This document shows positions 24,541-36,200 of a stretch of 64,000 nucleotides of DNA, one piece after another. How positions within the stretch are numbered: the first letter of the stretch is position 1; every line of letters begins with the position of its first letter. The notes under the pieces were generated by a model that was given only the letters and a program-made list of their open reading frames with translations, was not told where the DNA came from and made no database searches. Where the stretch lies: contig FJUW01000008.1 in assembly GCA_900074885.1 (NCBI GenBank), positions 445,561 to 509,560 of the forward strand, read 5' to 3'. The DNA is from Rhynchosporium graminicola. Taxonomy: Eukaryota; Ascomycota; Leotiomycetes; Helotiales; Ploettnerulaceae. The translations under genes were made by a program, and so were the position numbers.

Positions 24541-24816
24541 TGCTCGAAAGCAGATCCTCTTTCGTTTAATTAAGAATATTAGATATAAGTTAATTCTAAT
24601 ATCACGAGGCGGATATAAAGTATATAATATAAAAGCTTATCTATATTATAAGGAGAATTAACTAAGGAGAGAAGGGAAGCGTAGAAGTCTTCCTTCGAAG
24701 AAAAGGTAATACCACGGCCGCTAGTGGTAGTAGTATCGGTATACGTATGACCATAAGTCAGGTATCAGCGTAGACGCCTTAGGCGTCGAGCATACTAACG
24801 GGAATAACCCGTCATA
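24480..24816 (+). repeat. Hairpin-ended interspersed repeat, copy B
   Basis: Matches copy A at 5990-6336. It ends with the hairpins GACGCC-TTA-GGCGTC at 24773-24787 and ACGGG-AATAA-CCCGT at 24798-24812, followed by CA. The second loop differs from copy A (AATAA against TGCAA) while the stems are identical, which suggests the stems are what is conserved. Confidence 0.75.
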
Positions 24817-24829
24817 GGAACTTAGAGAA

Positions 24830-25290
24830 GAACTCCGATTATAATAGAGAAAAATATATACTACTATAATAAGAACTATAATTAGAAGCTAATACTATAA
24901 GAGAAGGAGAAGGTTTACTTTATATATAAAAGTATTAATATATAGAGACTAAGTAATAAGCTAGATTATAAGAAACTCAGATTATTTAAAATTAAACGAG
25001 TTAAAGGACCTTTAAATTACGAACTCTAGCTACTAGCTATAATAAAGAAAATATTCCTTATATTCTATATATTCTTATTAGAAAAAGTATTACTAGGAGT
25101 ATTATTAGCCCTGAAAATATACGCTGAATAGGTTAACTTACTCGTAGAGTACGATATAGAGGAACTACAAGACTATTAGTATAAAAGAGATATTATTAGA
25201 TACTTAGTAAAATAGAAGAACTACTTATATTCGGAAAATATATAGGAACTTAAGTTAAGGTTTTACTACTCAATACTATTAGCTAATTTC
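24830..25290 (+). pseudogene. Chromovirus integrase C-terminus and chromodomain fragment
   Basis: With stops ignored, 24920-25050 reads as the integrase C-terminal region (SNKLDYKKLRLFKIKRVKGP then LNYEL), and 25144-25275 as a chromodomain (EYDIEELQDY, then YLVK.KNY, then EN..EL). This is a third chromodomain in the block. Gag, protease and RT are absent, so it is a 3' truncated-off remnant. Confidence 0.72.
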
Positions 25291-26370
25291 TATCGATAAA
25301 ACCTAGATCTACTTAGATTAAGTCGTTAGGATTAAAAGGAAACTCAGATATTGACTCGTCGGAGCTAGACCGCTCGACGCCCGCTAGCTCGATAATAGAA
25401 TAAGAAAGCTAAAGTAGCTAATCGACAGATTTATCTAGTATAAGATCAGGAGGTAGAGTAATAAGCTATTTTAATCGATAGGGCCGCTAAATGAAACGAT
25501 AAACCTCTTTTAGAGGAGGATATAAAACTAAGTAACTACTTATATTATAAGATCTCTTAGCACGAATATACTTAGAATAATAAGTAGACTCTTGAAGATC
25601 TAGATAATAAGTGCGATATTATTTTCGATAGAAAGTATAGGATTATACCGGACGATTTACCTTTTCTATATATACTACGAGCGTAATACGCTCTTTCAAT
25701 TTATTATAATAGAGGGATAATATATTAAGATTAATAAAAGAGAAGAATTAACTAAAGAGCTAATATCTCTTATAATATAGAAGTATAAGGATTATACTAA
25801 TATAGAAGAGGGATAGTATTACGTTCCGAGGTTACGTATACTACTTAGATTACGCGAGCTAGTAAAGATAAGTAGCCTAGGGATTATCTTATTATATTTA
25901 GTAGTAATTATAAGGATAGTTAGTTAGTAGGGATTCCTTAGGCTAGAGTTATATAATAGAGTCTAGCTTAATAGGAGTCTAGAGGTAGGAGTCGGACTTC
26001 TATTTAGAGGATTTCTATTTTAGAGGACTCTAATATAGAGGACTCTAGTATAGAGGACTCTAGTATAGAGGACTCTTATTTAAAGGACTCCTAGGAGAAC
26101 GAAGATTCTATATAAGACTAGCACGTCTGCTATTAAAAAGGAGCTTCGTACTCAAATTCATATAGTAATTAATACCTGCTTATAACGTCTTAATTCTAAT
26201 TAAGAACCGAACTTCTTATTTACTTTACTTTATAGCTAATACTAACCGATAAGCCTATATACCGCGTACTAGTCAGAACCAGGAACGTTATATAAAGCTA
26301 TAGAAGGATCTGACGATTATAATAATATATCTATCTACTTTATATCTTAATAATAAGAGTATAGAGAGCT
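25291..26370. other. Unassigned RIP-mutated DNA
   Basis: No recognisable domain. It may include the 3' untranslated end of the chromovirus fragment and the decayed body of the copia element whose end is at 26372. It contains the 15-bp repeat array listed separately. Confidence 0.4.
26021..26090 (+). repeat. 15-bp tandem repeat, four units plus a degenerate fifth
   Basis: The unit TAGAGGACTCTAGTA occurs at 26021, 26036, 26051 and 26066, with a fifth weaker unit at 26081. The first and fourth units differ at the end. Fifteen is a multiple of three, so it could have been an in-frame peptide repeat, but no frame survives to test it. Confidence 0.85.
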
Positions 26371-26371
26371 T

Positions 26372-26560
26372 TACTAAGAAGCGAAAATTCTATTCTAAAG
26401 CTAAATATGTCGATATATATTACTTCTTTATCTGAAAACAGGTTTTAGATAATAAATCAGTAGTAAAATATATTCTAGGAAAGGATAATATAATAGACTG
26501 CCTTATTAAGGCGCTAGATATAGCTTATTTAGAGCGCTTTTAGGGCTATGTAGGTTTATT
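26372..26560 (+). pseudogene. Copia RNase H C-terminal fragment
   Basis: With stops ignored, the plus strand reads AKYVDIYYFFI, then VVKYILGKDNIIDCLIKALD and LERF.GYVGL. This fits the end of copia polyproteins (KHIDIRYHFI...ADIFTKPL). It is the last recognisable element before the block ends. Confidence 0.65.
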
Positions 26561-28081
26561 ATATAGAGAGATTATACGAAAAGATCGAAAAGGCTGATAA
26601 TTAGGTAATAGCTTAGTATAAGTTAAGGCTATTATACTAGTAGTTTATAATACTCTTATATTATAACATAAGTTAGAAGGCTGCCGAGTAGCCGAACTCC
26701 TTAGAAAGAAGACGTAGACGCTACATACGCTTTATAAGCGTATATTACAGGAGTTAATAAGGCTGTAGTATTATATTAGAAACAGCATTAGCACTAGTAC
26801 TAGCCTTAGTACTATATAAAGTATCGGAAAAGGGGGTATATCAGAAATTAGTATAAATATAGCTATACTTAGAATTACTATTACTTAGGGTATACTGTAT
26901 ACTTAGCATATTATATCAAGTGCAGAGTTTTCCGGCCATCTGTCTAGTACTACGCATCAAGATAATTCTATCACCCTGCGACTATCGGTCCAGACAAAGA
27001 GTACCAACCCAAGTTACGTATCTAGGTAGTCTGTACGTAGGTACAGCATGCTAGAAAAGGCGATGATCAACATGCTCGCTTGCATGTTTAATACCGTGCG
27101 GAGAGACGTCGGCTAGAGGTCCCGATAATCCGTTGAGCCTGTCTACATTTGAAATTCCGAGGGTCTCACAACATGCTCTATATTGATGTAGGAGAATTAC
27201 CCATGTGTCCGAGTTTGGGGGGATCTCCGAAGCTACCGTTGAGAAGGGAGGAGATTAATAATATACAGTGTATGAAGAGTAGAGAGACTGATGTAGGTGA
27301 TTATATGAAAAGAGATTGGATGGAGCAGGCAATTTAGCCCCAAAATGGATTTTCTATGCCTGCATGAGTGCTTGACGTATCTTCCCTGTATATTCCTATC
27401 GCATGTGTCTTTTTTCCAACCAGCCAAAAGTACAGCCCGAGCTTCATCTACCCTTCTAGTGACCCTGCCGACTCACCCGTCATAATAAGGGAACAGGTGG
27501 ACATTGCTAGGTGGTCAATCCGCAAAACCGTTAAACTCATCCCACTCCTCCCACTAAGTACAACGGAGTTTTTAAACACGTTCTCTCCTCGCTCAGCAAA
27601 ACAAGAAACTTCGCAGCCAAACGAACTTTCTTTACACGAGCGTGTGTAGTATGCGAAGAAAAATAACGCAAATTGTGGTATAAATCGGATGTTTGTAGAA
27701 ATCATGCGTCTGACATAAAAGGGTATCGGAGAGCTTTATTGGGAGAATGGGCGAGAAGCAAAAGTCGAGATGGTGGGGTCGTGATTCCGGAACCACGCCG
27801 TGCAAATTTTTAACATATTATATCCGTCAGGATCTTAGGTCAGTGGCGTTTATTTGGTGTGTGTCATAATCATCGTCAAACGTGTTCGTTTGTGGTATGG
27901 CGTCGTATCTCTTAGCTGTCATGCATGGCGTGTAATATGAATGAGGCGTGCGTGGTTGATATTGGCTTATAGAAAGCCGGACTCAGCCAGAACCCTATAA
28001 TTCCACCAATTTGGTAAGCACGTTTCTCCTACACCTTACACATAGGCAGTGGTAGCTTGCAGGCATTATCATATTTGCTCT
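26561..28081. other. Boundary and downstream intergenic region
   Basis: To about 26,930 the sequence is still RIP-like and unassigned. Beyond that it is ordinary single-copy DNA with no frame that looks like a gene; the small overlapping frames at 27149-27705 lie on both strands and have no domain or splice support. The segment 27,000-28,081 is downstream of the RasGEF stop codon and probably includes its 3' UTR. Confidence 0.55.
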
Positions 28082-31000
28082 TCATATTACGACAAAGCTG
28101 TAGGACGATATCTGATCCAGTCTGACATACCTTACTATCTTCTCATCTTCTCTCTCACGTGGCTCAACTAGCAGACTCTTCTCATACATCTCATGTACAT
28201 CCCCTGCTGCCTGCATATTGCTCAATATATACTCTTGGAGCTCAGGTACCCCCTGCAAGGGATAAGGTACATTCTGGTATTGTTGGATGTCACGAATAAC
28301 CTCTGCGGTCTTGGCACGTTTGGCGAAGTTAATTAGCGCCGACTTCTTGATGATGGATGGTATACCATCTTCGATAAAGGTCAAATCCGTAAGATAGACG
28401 CCTGGATGAGTCAGCGTTAGCCTGGAAAGGGTGTGAACACAGCGTACCGAAAAAGGGAATACAGGGTGGGTTAGCGAGGTGCAAGCTTTCTCTGTATTCT
28501 CCAAAATTCTTGGTGCTACCCATGAGTCTGCGCATAGACTCTAGAACAGCAGTCGTCTTGGCTGGCACTTGATCCCATGTTCTCTTCAGCCTGTGGATTG
28601 GTGCAGTACCGAGCGCAGATATAATCGATGTAAGTGTTGAGTAGTTGTTCAGCTGGCGACATTTCTGTAAGCTGTTAGAATGATGAGCATGCACGCTTGA
28701 GAGACAACTCACATCCGCTACAAGCACAAAGTGCTTAATAACGACAACCCGCTTCTTGACATCGAGTTGGGTAAGAATCATTTCGGCCACCCAATTGGTC
28801 AACTGATTTGAGTGTAGGATGAGGGCTTTGACATTTGGCGCAGGCTCTGGATCATTCTCAGCAACCTTCTTCTGCCAAGTCTTGTTCAAACACTCCGTGG
28901 GCTTGATCTTGCCATATAACTTTGATTCGACAATAGTCAGCTGTCGTGCGAACTCCGTAACATCGATATCCAAGAACTTAAGTTTCTTCATGTTCTTAGG
29001 CATGATGGGTTGGGGAGTCGATTGACTCAAGGTCAGAACAAGTCGTTTTGCAGTAGTGTCTTGGCCTCGTAATCGCTGCTCCAACACCGCCATCAATGGC
29101 CCCGAGCCGGGGGTCTCTGTAGTCTTGACAGTATCTCTAGCAAACGTGTAAACCTCTCGAATGAGAGCTTTGGTATCATCACTTTGGTCTTCCATCCAAA
29201 AGTTATCGAACCAACTCTTCAAGATGTTGACCACACGGAATCTGATGGGCTTCTGCTTCCGATCTCTCCAGATGTCATAGTCGGATTGTACCATTCCCTC
29301 CGGTGGTTGAATTTGAAAGCGCTTGACTAACAACTCGAACAGTTCTCTAGCAGATGTGAAAGAGCGATACGTCAAAAGGAAGGTGTTGTTGAAACTTGAT
29401 TCAAGCTTATCGTGTCGAGTCAATTGTTCAACCAAGGCAAGAAGCGTCCCTCCCTTCAATTGCGGAGGCGTAGATTTCGTGTCGTACGAAATGTCTTCTT
29501 CGTGATCCAGCTTCAAACAATCAGGAGTCTCATCTTGCTCATCTCTTCGCGTGGGTTCCTCGCCAAAGAATTTCCTGACCTTTGAGTTCTCGCCTTTGCG
29601 ATAATTCGCGGCTGGATCCCCTTCGGAATACGATTGAGATTGCGCGATACCGGCCACTCCTGGTCGTAAGGCAGTGACGCGAGAGTCGGTTCGTTGATGC
29701 GAACGCTCGTATGGCATGCTTTCCACCCTTCTTTCTCGTGGCCGATCATCCCGAGGTGGAAGTTGAGGTGGTTCTTGATCTTCTGCTTGAGAGGACAGTT
29801 GCACTTCCTCACAAAGCAATTGAAGTGAGAACCCAACGTGCGAGGAACTGGTTTCCAAATGTTTAGCACATTGCCGGACATAGTTGAGTCGCCCTTCCAG
29901 TGATTCGCCGCGAACTTCAGCCCATTCATCACCCAAGGGACCCGCAACAGTTTGACATGCTAGGATCAAATCTGATATGTTGTCATATAAGCTTTGCTTG
30001 TGCCGAGCAAATTCAACCAACGAGGGATTTCGGAAACTGTTAACCAAAGACGAGAGGTTGATAGATTCGACGGTCGAGACCCAGGGTTTATACGTCTCGA
30101 GAACCTTTTTAGCTGCAGAACAGACGTTGTTTCCCAACATTTCGTGTCTGTAAGGTGTTATAATCTTCTCCGTGACCACCAGATGCTCTTCAAGCTTCCG
30201 AAGGCTCGAAATAAGCTGACGTTTGAGATCTTCAAGTCGTTCCGTCAAGTTGTTATCTAGTACCGCAGAGGGCTCGGGAACAGCATCTTCTTCGTCGAGG
30301 AAATTAGAGGTCAAAGGATCGCGAGCACCCAGTCCATTGTTTTGCCAACTACCACCTGCAGTACTTCCTATCACGAAACCAGGCAGCAACCTTGGGATGT
30401 CTTCCCCGCGTTGTTGTCTCGCAACTTCAACATAGCTGAAGACACCCTGTAGAACCCCATCAGCCTCCTGTAGACATTTTTGATAGGACTCGGCGTTTGG
30501 CCAGTCTGCTGCGGCAATATGTGAAGATATAACCAACTTAGAGAACTTTGACATCATGTCTCGGAAGTGTGGATAGAGAGCTTTATTGGTTGAGATGATG
30601 GACGGTTGTCCAGAGTGGTTATCAGTCGTGCCTGAGCCAGCTGCCAAAAGTAGTCGTAGGTGATCCGATATATCCTCCGCACGTCGTACGTATTCAGACC
30701 GATCATTGTTATTGATTGCTTCTCGGTACCTATCCACAGCCTTCTTCATGTTGGCCACCAGCCTGTTCCAAGTCAACGGTGTAGCCCAGCCATCATCGAA
30801 GAAGGACCGAGGTATAGTTGCGGCATGCGGTGGGTTGAGTGAGGGGCTCGTGAAGGAGGTTGCGGAGGGGCCAAGAATTGGCATAGCAGTGACCATAGAC
30901 AAGTTGGGGTTAATAAAAGGGTCTACAGGTCGAGATCGTACGATGGGCGACGCTCCGTTGATAGAGTCCATCGAGATGGCGGGAGAAATTCCATTGGACA

Positions 31001-32004
31001 TCAAAGAGCGTCGTTTTCGAGGCTACACTCCAGATTAGCAAGACGACAAGCAATAAAGAACACCAGCTTACATAGGAGCTTCTAGACGCGAGCATGAGTG
31101 TCTCTCCCTCTAGCTCTGAAGCAGAATTGCCATCAGAATCGTCTTCCTCATCCTGTGTGTATCCCCTAGCCATCATCTCTGGTGGGGGTCGGGTTTTCTC
31201 AGGAATGTTAATATTCATTCGGTCGCGTGGTCCATTCTCTGTCGTCGAAGAGGGGGATTCTAACGGCAACTCCATACTACTTTCACCCGTCTCTGTATTG
31301 AAATAGAACAGCCTTCCGTCCGGAGTCGCTTGTGGTATCCAAAAGTCCGCTCTTGTCCTTTCGTTGTTGCTTGTGCCCTCCATGGGTAATTGTGCCGTCT
31401 CGTCGCGTTCTGATTCGGCGGATTCTTCCTCGTATTGCTCTTCAACCTCGTCGGTAGTCTCCTCCTCTTCAACATCTTCATCGTCCTCTGCATCTCCTCC
31501 TGTGCCGTTCTGCGTACCTTCCAGCGCGTCCTCAGGATCCGCAATCGCCTGGCAGTAGTTGCTTGGGAACCAGCCTCGCACCCCATTGATAACTCCATCC
31601 CACCAACCGCTTTCCAGCTGGGTAATCACCTGGATAACATCCCCTTCATGAAAGCTCAGGCTCGTCCGGTCATCAGCCTCGTAGTCGTACAGCGCTCGCA
31701 CGTACATTACCGGCTGCGGCGCATTTCCTATTAAACCGCTCATCAGAGGCGGTGATCGTCGTTTCGCCGCGACTCTCGATTTCTGTGCTGCTGCTGCAAA
31801 TGAGCCGGCGGAGCTGGAGGGAGAGTATTGGCTGGGGGGAGATTGAAGAGGGGACGATGTTCGCAGCGTGCTCTCCTGGTCGTACTGTTTCACAGAGTCG
31901 GCAGGGTATGAGGGGTTATTGGACGAGGATGTATTGAATGGGGGCTGCATAAAAGTATTCTGCTGATCAGGAAATATACCGTTACTGCGCAAAGTCATAA
32001 GCAT
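28082..32004 (-). CDS. CDC25-type Ras guanine nucleotide exchange factor with SH3 and WW-like domains
   Basis: This activates Ras-type GTPases by exchanging GDP for GTP, upstream of cAMP/PKA and morphogenesis signalling in fungi (family knowledge). The model has four exons: 32004-31072, 31022-28713, 28664-28448 and 28401-28082, giving 1,259 residues. Introns of 49, 48 and 46 bp have GT..AG ends and restore one frame. Domains seen: SH3 at about 99-155 (ALYDYEADD, GWWDGV, GWFPSNY); an acidic stretch 160-205; a WW-like segment 220-250 (FWIPQATPDGRLFYFN) whose second Trp is missing; RasGEF N-terminal domain 832-947; catalytic RasGEF domain 996-1235. The start may instead be Met3. The 48-bp second intron is recognised because its translation would insert 16 residues into the catalytic domain. 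Length and order match fungal CDC25 RasGEFs. The long 5' region upstream suggests complex control. Confidence 0.93.
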
Positions 32005-33200
32005 CGTGAGATTGTTCCGCCAGCACGGGGATCAATCCATCCTTGGGGCTGGGAGTACTTGAGATTCAGGTAGTGGTTGTGGTGGGAGTCGTGATCGTGG
32101 TCGTGGTCGTGGTCGTGTTTGGTCGGAGGCGTGTCGTGTCGTGCCGTGAAGATCTGCGCTCCGCAGACGTTTTATTGCTGACTCGCTTCGATTGTACTTC
32201 CGTAGTAGTACTTATAAAGCCGAATGAGTGAGTGAGGGAGGGAGACGAGGGGTAGGCAACGCACAAAAGAACGAGAACACAGTGACGCTCGTCTAAGGTC
32301 AGGTAGGTCGGTATAGGGAGGTCGGTGTAGGGAGGTCGGTATAGGTGTACCTAGGTAGTAGGTAGTAGGTACGAATGTTGGAGAATTGCGACGGAAGTGG
32401 TGGGCGGGCGGCGTGAGATGGGACGAGATGAGATATTGTACTGGATGTAGATGGGGCGGGTAATGTGCAGAGTGCAGAGTGCAGAGTGCGGAGGGGAGGG
32501 GAGGGGAGGGAGGAGTCGAGTTTGGGCACTTGGGGCTCCTGGCACCTGGCAGTCACGTCCGATCCCCGTTCGGGGCTGGGGCGCTCGCAGGTATAATACA
32601 ACAGCGAAAGGAAGAACACTCGAGTACCTGGAGACAGGATAAATCCGCAACCTTCAAGACCGAGATCAAGATGAAAATGAGGATCAGGATCAAGATCAAG
32701 AACAAGAACAAGTCCGCCAAGGGGCCAGGCTGATTATTTCAGATGAGATGAGATGAGATGAGATGAGATGCTGTTGACTGGGTGAAAGAGCGTCGTGAAT
32801 ACCTGGCAAGCAACGCAAGAAGCCGCAGTCAGTATACAGATGGATATCAGGTTCAGGTTCAGGTACAGATCCAGGTCCAGGTGCAGGTCCTGGTCCTAGA
32901 TGAAATGCAGACGGGAGTAAATGGGGAGGCGAAGCTCGCAAGATGGAAAGGATTTGGTAGTTTTGGCGTCAATCTTTTGCAACACAGACACAGGCACGGT
33001 CACAGACACCTCCTCGACCTCTCTCTCAGAGTCGCAATTAAGCTTGACCCTTACCGTTGGATCGCAGCGGCAGATAGGTAAGGTAGGCAGTCAGGTACCT
33101 ATGGGGACAGCAGCAGCTGGGAGGCGGAGATCTCGCCGGCAGTCCGTCCTTCTGCTTCTACCCGGGAATGACTAACGGGAGTAGTACATGTGAATGTCAT
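32005..33200 (-). promoter_or_regulatory. RasGEF upstream region rich in purine-biased microsatellites
   Basis: This is directly 5' of the RasGEF start. It holds (GTGGTC)-like repeats at about 32085-32115, GGTAGGTCGGTATAG repeats at 32296-32345, (GCAGAGT)3 at 32465-32490, GAGGG repeats to 32512, (AGATG)6 at 32741-32770 and a CAGGT(T/C) hexamer series at 32848-32897. No gene-like frame. Probably promoter and 5' leader; no binding site can be named with confidence. Confidence 0.45.
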
Positions 33201-36200
33201 GGAAAGCACATCGGAGACCAGGTCATTCAGCGATCAGGACGATCTAATACACGGAATGGATTGGGACAGGGGAATATCCATCAGAGATAAGTCAGGGTAG
33301 AGTAGAGTAGGTAGATGTCAAAAGTGTTTGGGCCGGCCTGGTTGAAGAGATGGGAAGTATGTCGAGTATCAACAGAGCAATACTCGATAGAGCAGAGTAA
33401 AAGTGAAGCAACGCAGTGGCCTGAAGGCCGGCGGCTGACTGCTGAGTAAGTAAGTACCTTCAGAGTCGGGCGTCAACAATGAAATGCTCCGTCAGGTGAA
33501 ACGAAGTGGGTGAGGATATATTAACGAGATAACGTGGGTACCCAGGTAGCGTACACGTATAATCCTGCTTCCTAGCCTAGATGGTATCTAGTAAGGCGGC
33601 TAGGATTGGAGCTTCTAGAAAACTGTGAAGCAGCTTATCAGGACGTGACATGAAGGAGCAAGGGCATAGATGTAATGTGGTCGGTGTACGATATGGTCAG
33701 GTATGTGGAGCAAGAGTTTCATGACTCTCAGTCGTGGTAGAAGTTCAGCTACTTAGTTATGGTTCAAGGACGAGAAGTAGCAGTAAGTGAACGAGGTGAT
33801 TACTGGTACAATAGAGTAAGATAGCTGGAATCGGAGATGGAATTAATATCTAATAAGTGGGTCTTACAGATGCCCAATATCAATCAGAAAGTCATATAAT
33901 AATAATATACTACTTACAACAAGTGTAAATCCTTGACAGATCTAACAATAGCCCCGATTATAGGCATTTATGTATCGCCAAACACCGCAGCGACATCCAG
34001 AGATAGGTAGGTTCGAGAATCCTAGATACATGCCTCAGCGCTATAAGAGTCCGAGAGCCAATCTAACGTGCCTACAGTTAGGTCTTGCCGTGCATGTCTG
34101 TCATTTGTGCGCAGCTCAACCTCACCACTCGCACACCCAGAAGCCAGCTTAGACCCTCGACACTCAGACTGCCATGTTCTCAGATCGGATTGTCTTGCAG
34201 CATAAATTCACATCAGACACGAACCTATTGATGCAACGTAAGATACCTAGGCTTGTCCTCCTTGAATCTGGATAACGCTCCATCAATTCGCCAAAGCAAA
34301 TCATCACAGCGTCATCCAAGAGGTCATCGAGGGGTCAGTCTACCTCTCCGTAACTGAAGACTTACTCGAATCTATACGGAGTATTTCCGTGGCACTGCCG
34401 GGAACTGGGGTGGTTCGGTTTCGAAATCTTCCTACAAGCTATGCAAATCAACTTTATCCATATGTCATTCTTCTTCGCTTGACCCTATGGCCTCTGTCTG
34501 GGCTTGCCCCATCTCATGCAAGTCGGACATTTCTATATAATCATCTCTACCCAAGTATCAAAATCTCGCTGCTACAGTAGCTATCTATCCACGTCGTCTC
34601 CTATAGTACCGGTAGCGATAGAACACCAGGCTGCGCATCTGCAACCCCATTGTTCCAAGAGGTTCTTATCAACAGCTCGGAATGTGGGGAGAGCTTTAAC
34701 CCCTCATTTCATGCACTCTGATATGGATTCCTGGTGTCTGATGCATATGCAGCCCTCTTTCTGCCTATATTGCCCCGACGTCCCGTCCATTCAAGAGCCG
34801 ATCCGATCTACCAATACCAACACAGCGTATACCGATGGAATCATGTAACGCACCAGAAGGGGAAAGTCGAAGCATTGGCTGATCTGTGTACACCTTCATC
34901 AAGTTATAGCAAGCGTGTGAGGAGCCAGAACTGCAGCATTAGCTTCTCCGCACTTTTGTTATGGGTGCTGACCAAGATTGATAGTTGGGCTATAAATATC
35001 CTGGATGGGTTGAGGCCAGCTGCTTGGGAGATGACACTGTGTGGGCTCTCTTTCGCTGAATTTGTACCGGTACAAAATTGTGCCAGACTATCTATCATTC
35101 GATACCAACACGCCTGATATCCGGAGAAAATGAGGGAAACAGGACGAAGAAGTGAATCATAGATCCATCACATGGATCCCAAGTGCCCGGTCCTCTCGTT
35201 GTCAGATCGAACGACAAGTCAGAAGACAGGACGACGGATAATGAGAGGCGACTGAAACTGGTGTTATGGTGATTTATCACAAGATATGTATCAGACGCAA
35301 CGGGACCGGCTTTCTTTTCACCCATCCGAAGTGGCTCTTTTTCCTTGCACGGCTGGTCCCGAGGGATGGTGGTAGTAGTAGTAGTATTGATTTGCGTCTA
35401 GCAAGTCACAAGTGAAGCTTGTGATGCTAGGGACCTCCCATGGAGTATGGAGACGTGCCGAGCTCTGGATTCATGTACAAAGCGAGCACACCTCAGAGGG
35501 CATTTCAAGAGCGAAAGACAGTGTGTGCCGTGGTAACTGGGCCCTTCCTCGGTCATTTGGGATGAGACAACAGAAGAGAATTGCGTAGGTTTAAACCCAG
35601 ATGTGTTATCACGGGCGCTATACGGCGCCCAGGTCCCGAGTGATGGCAGCACTTCAAAGGCACAATTCGGTCGGGAACCACATCCAGAGCGGCGCAGTGT
35701 ATGTAGTTCCGTCACGAATCCACAGGGAGACTGAATTATTGGTCAGACTGGTAAAACATTCATCTGTCCTCGGAACAAATGTCAGAATGAAAGCTTTTAC
35801 AGAACAAGAAGAAACCAGTTCAACATTCCACTCAACCTACACCAACGACCGTTCTTATCTGTCCATCCCACCACGGCTCTACCCCTATTCCAAGTGGAAA
35901 TAACTCACGCGCTACAACCAAAACATACGCGGATCGAAGAAATGGTCGCGCGTGCTGTCTCCTCGTGCTCCCGGGACGCCCGCGGGATGTCATTTGTATC
36001 ATGACAGTGGCTTCGTGGTGGGGGACGGGTCAACTAAGTGAAGCGACACATAGTAAGATTTGTTATCGCGAACTCCATAACGGTGATGTTTGCATCTGAT
36101 CAACTTGATGGAGATCGTAAATAGCTTTGCTTATCTGTCTCACTTTTCAACGTAGTATGGTTCTTCTGCTTGTCAAGGCTGCGCTGCGCAGGAGAAGAGA

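Larger units (their letters stand above)
1..26930. other. RIP-mutated, TA-rich transposon block
   Basis: The whole stretch is dominated by TpA and almost lacks CpA and TpG, while CpG remains common, which is the footprint of repeat-induced point mutation (CpA to TpA). No intact gene is present; every recognisable coding remnant is retroelement-derived and is broken by TAA/TAG at Gln or Trp positions. The right edge near 26,930 is sharp: ordinary base composition with frequent CA/TG resumes within a few tens of bases. Likely constitutive heterochromatin; the chromatin state itself is inference. Confidence 0.9.

Noticed and set aside
34001..34025. GGTTCGAGAATCC, a tRNA T-arm-like word
   Set aside because: No matching acceptor, D or anticodon arms around it and the T stem does not pair properly.
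34734..35117. 127-codon plus-strand frame
   Set aside because: Overlaps other frames of similar length on both strands; no domain, splice signal or codon bias.
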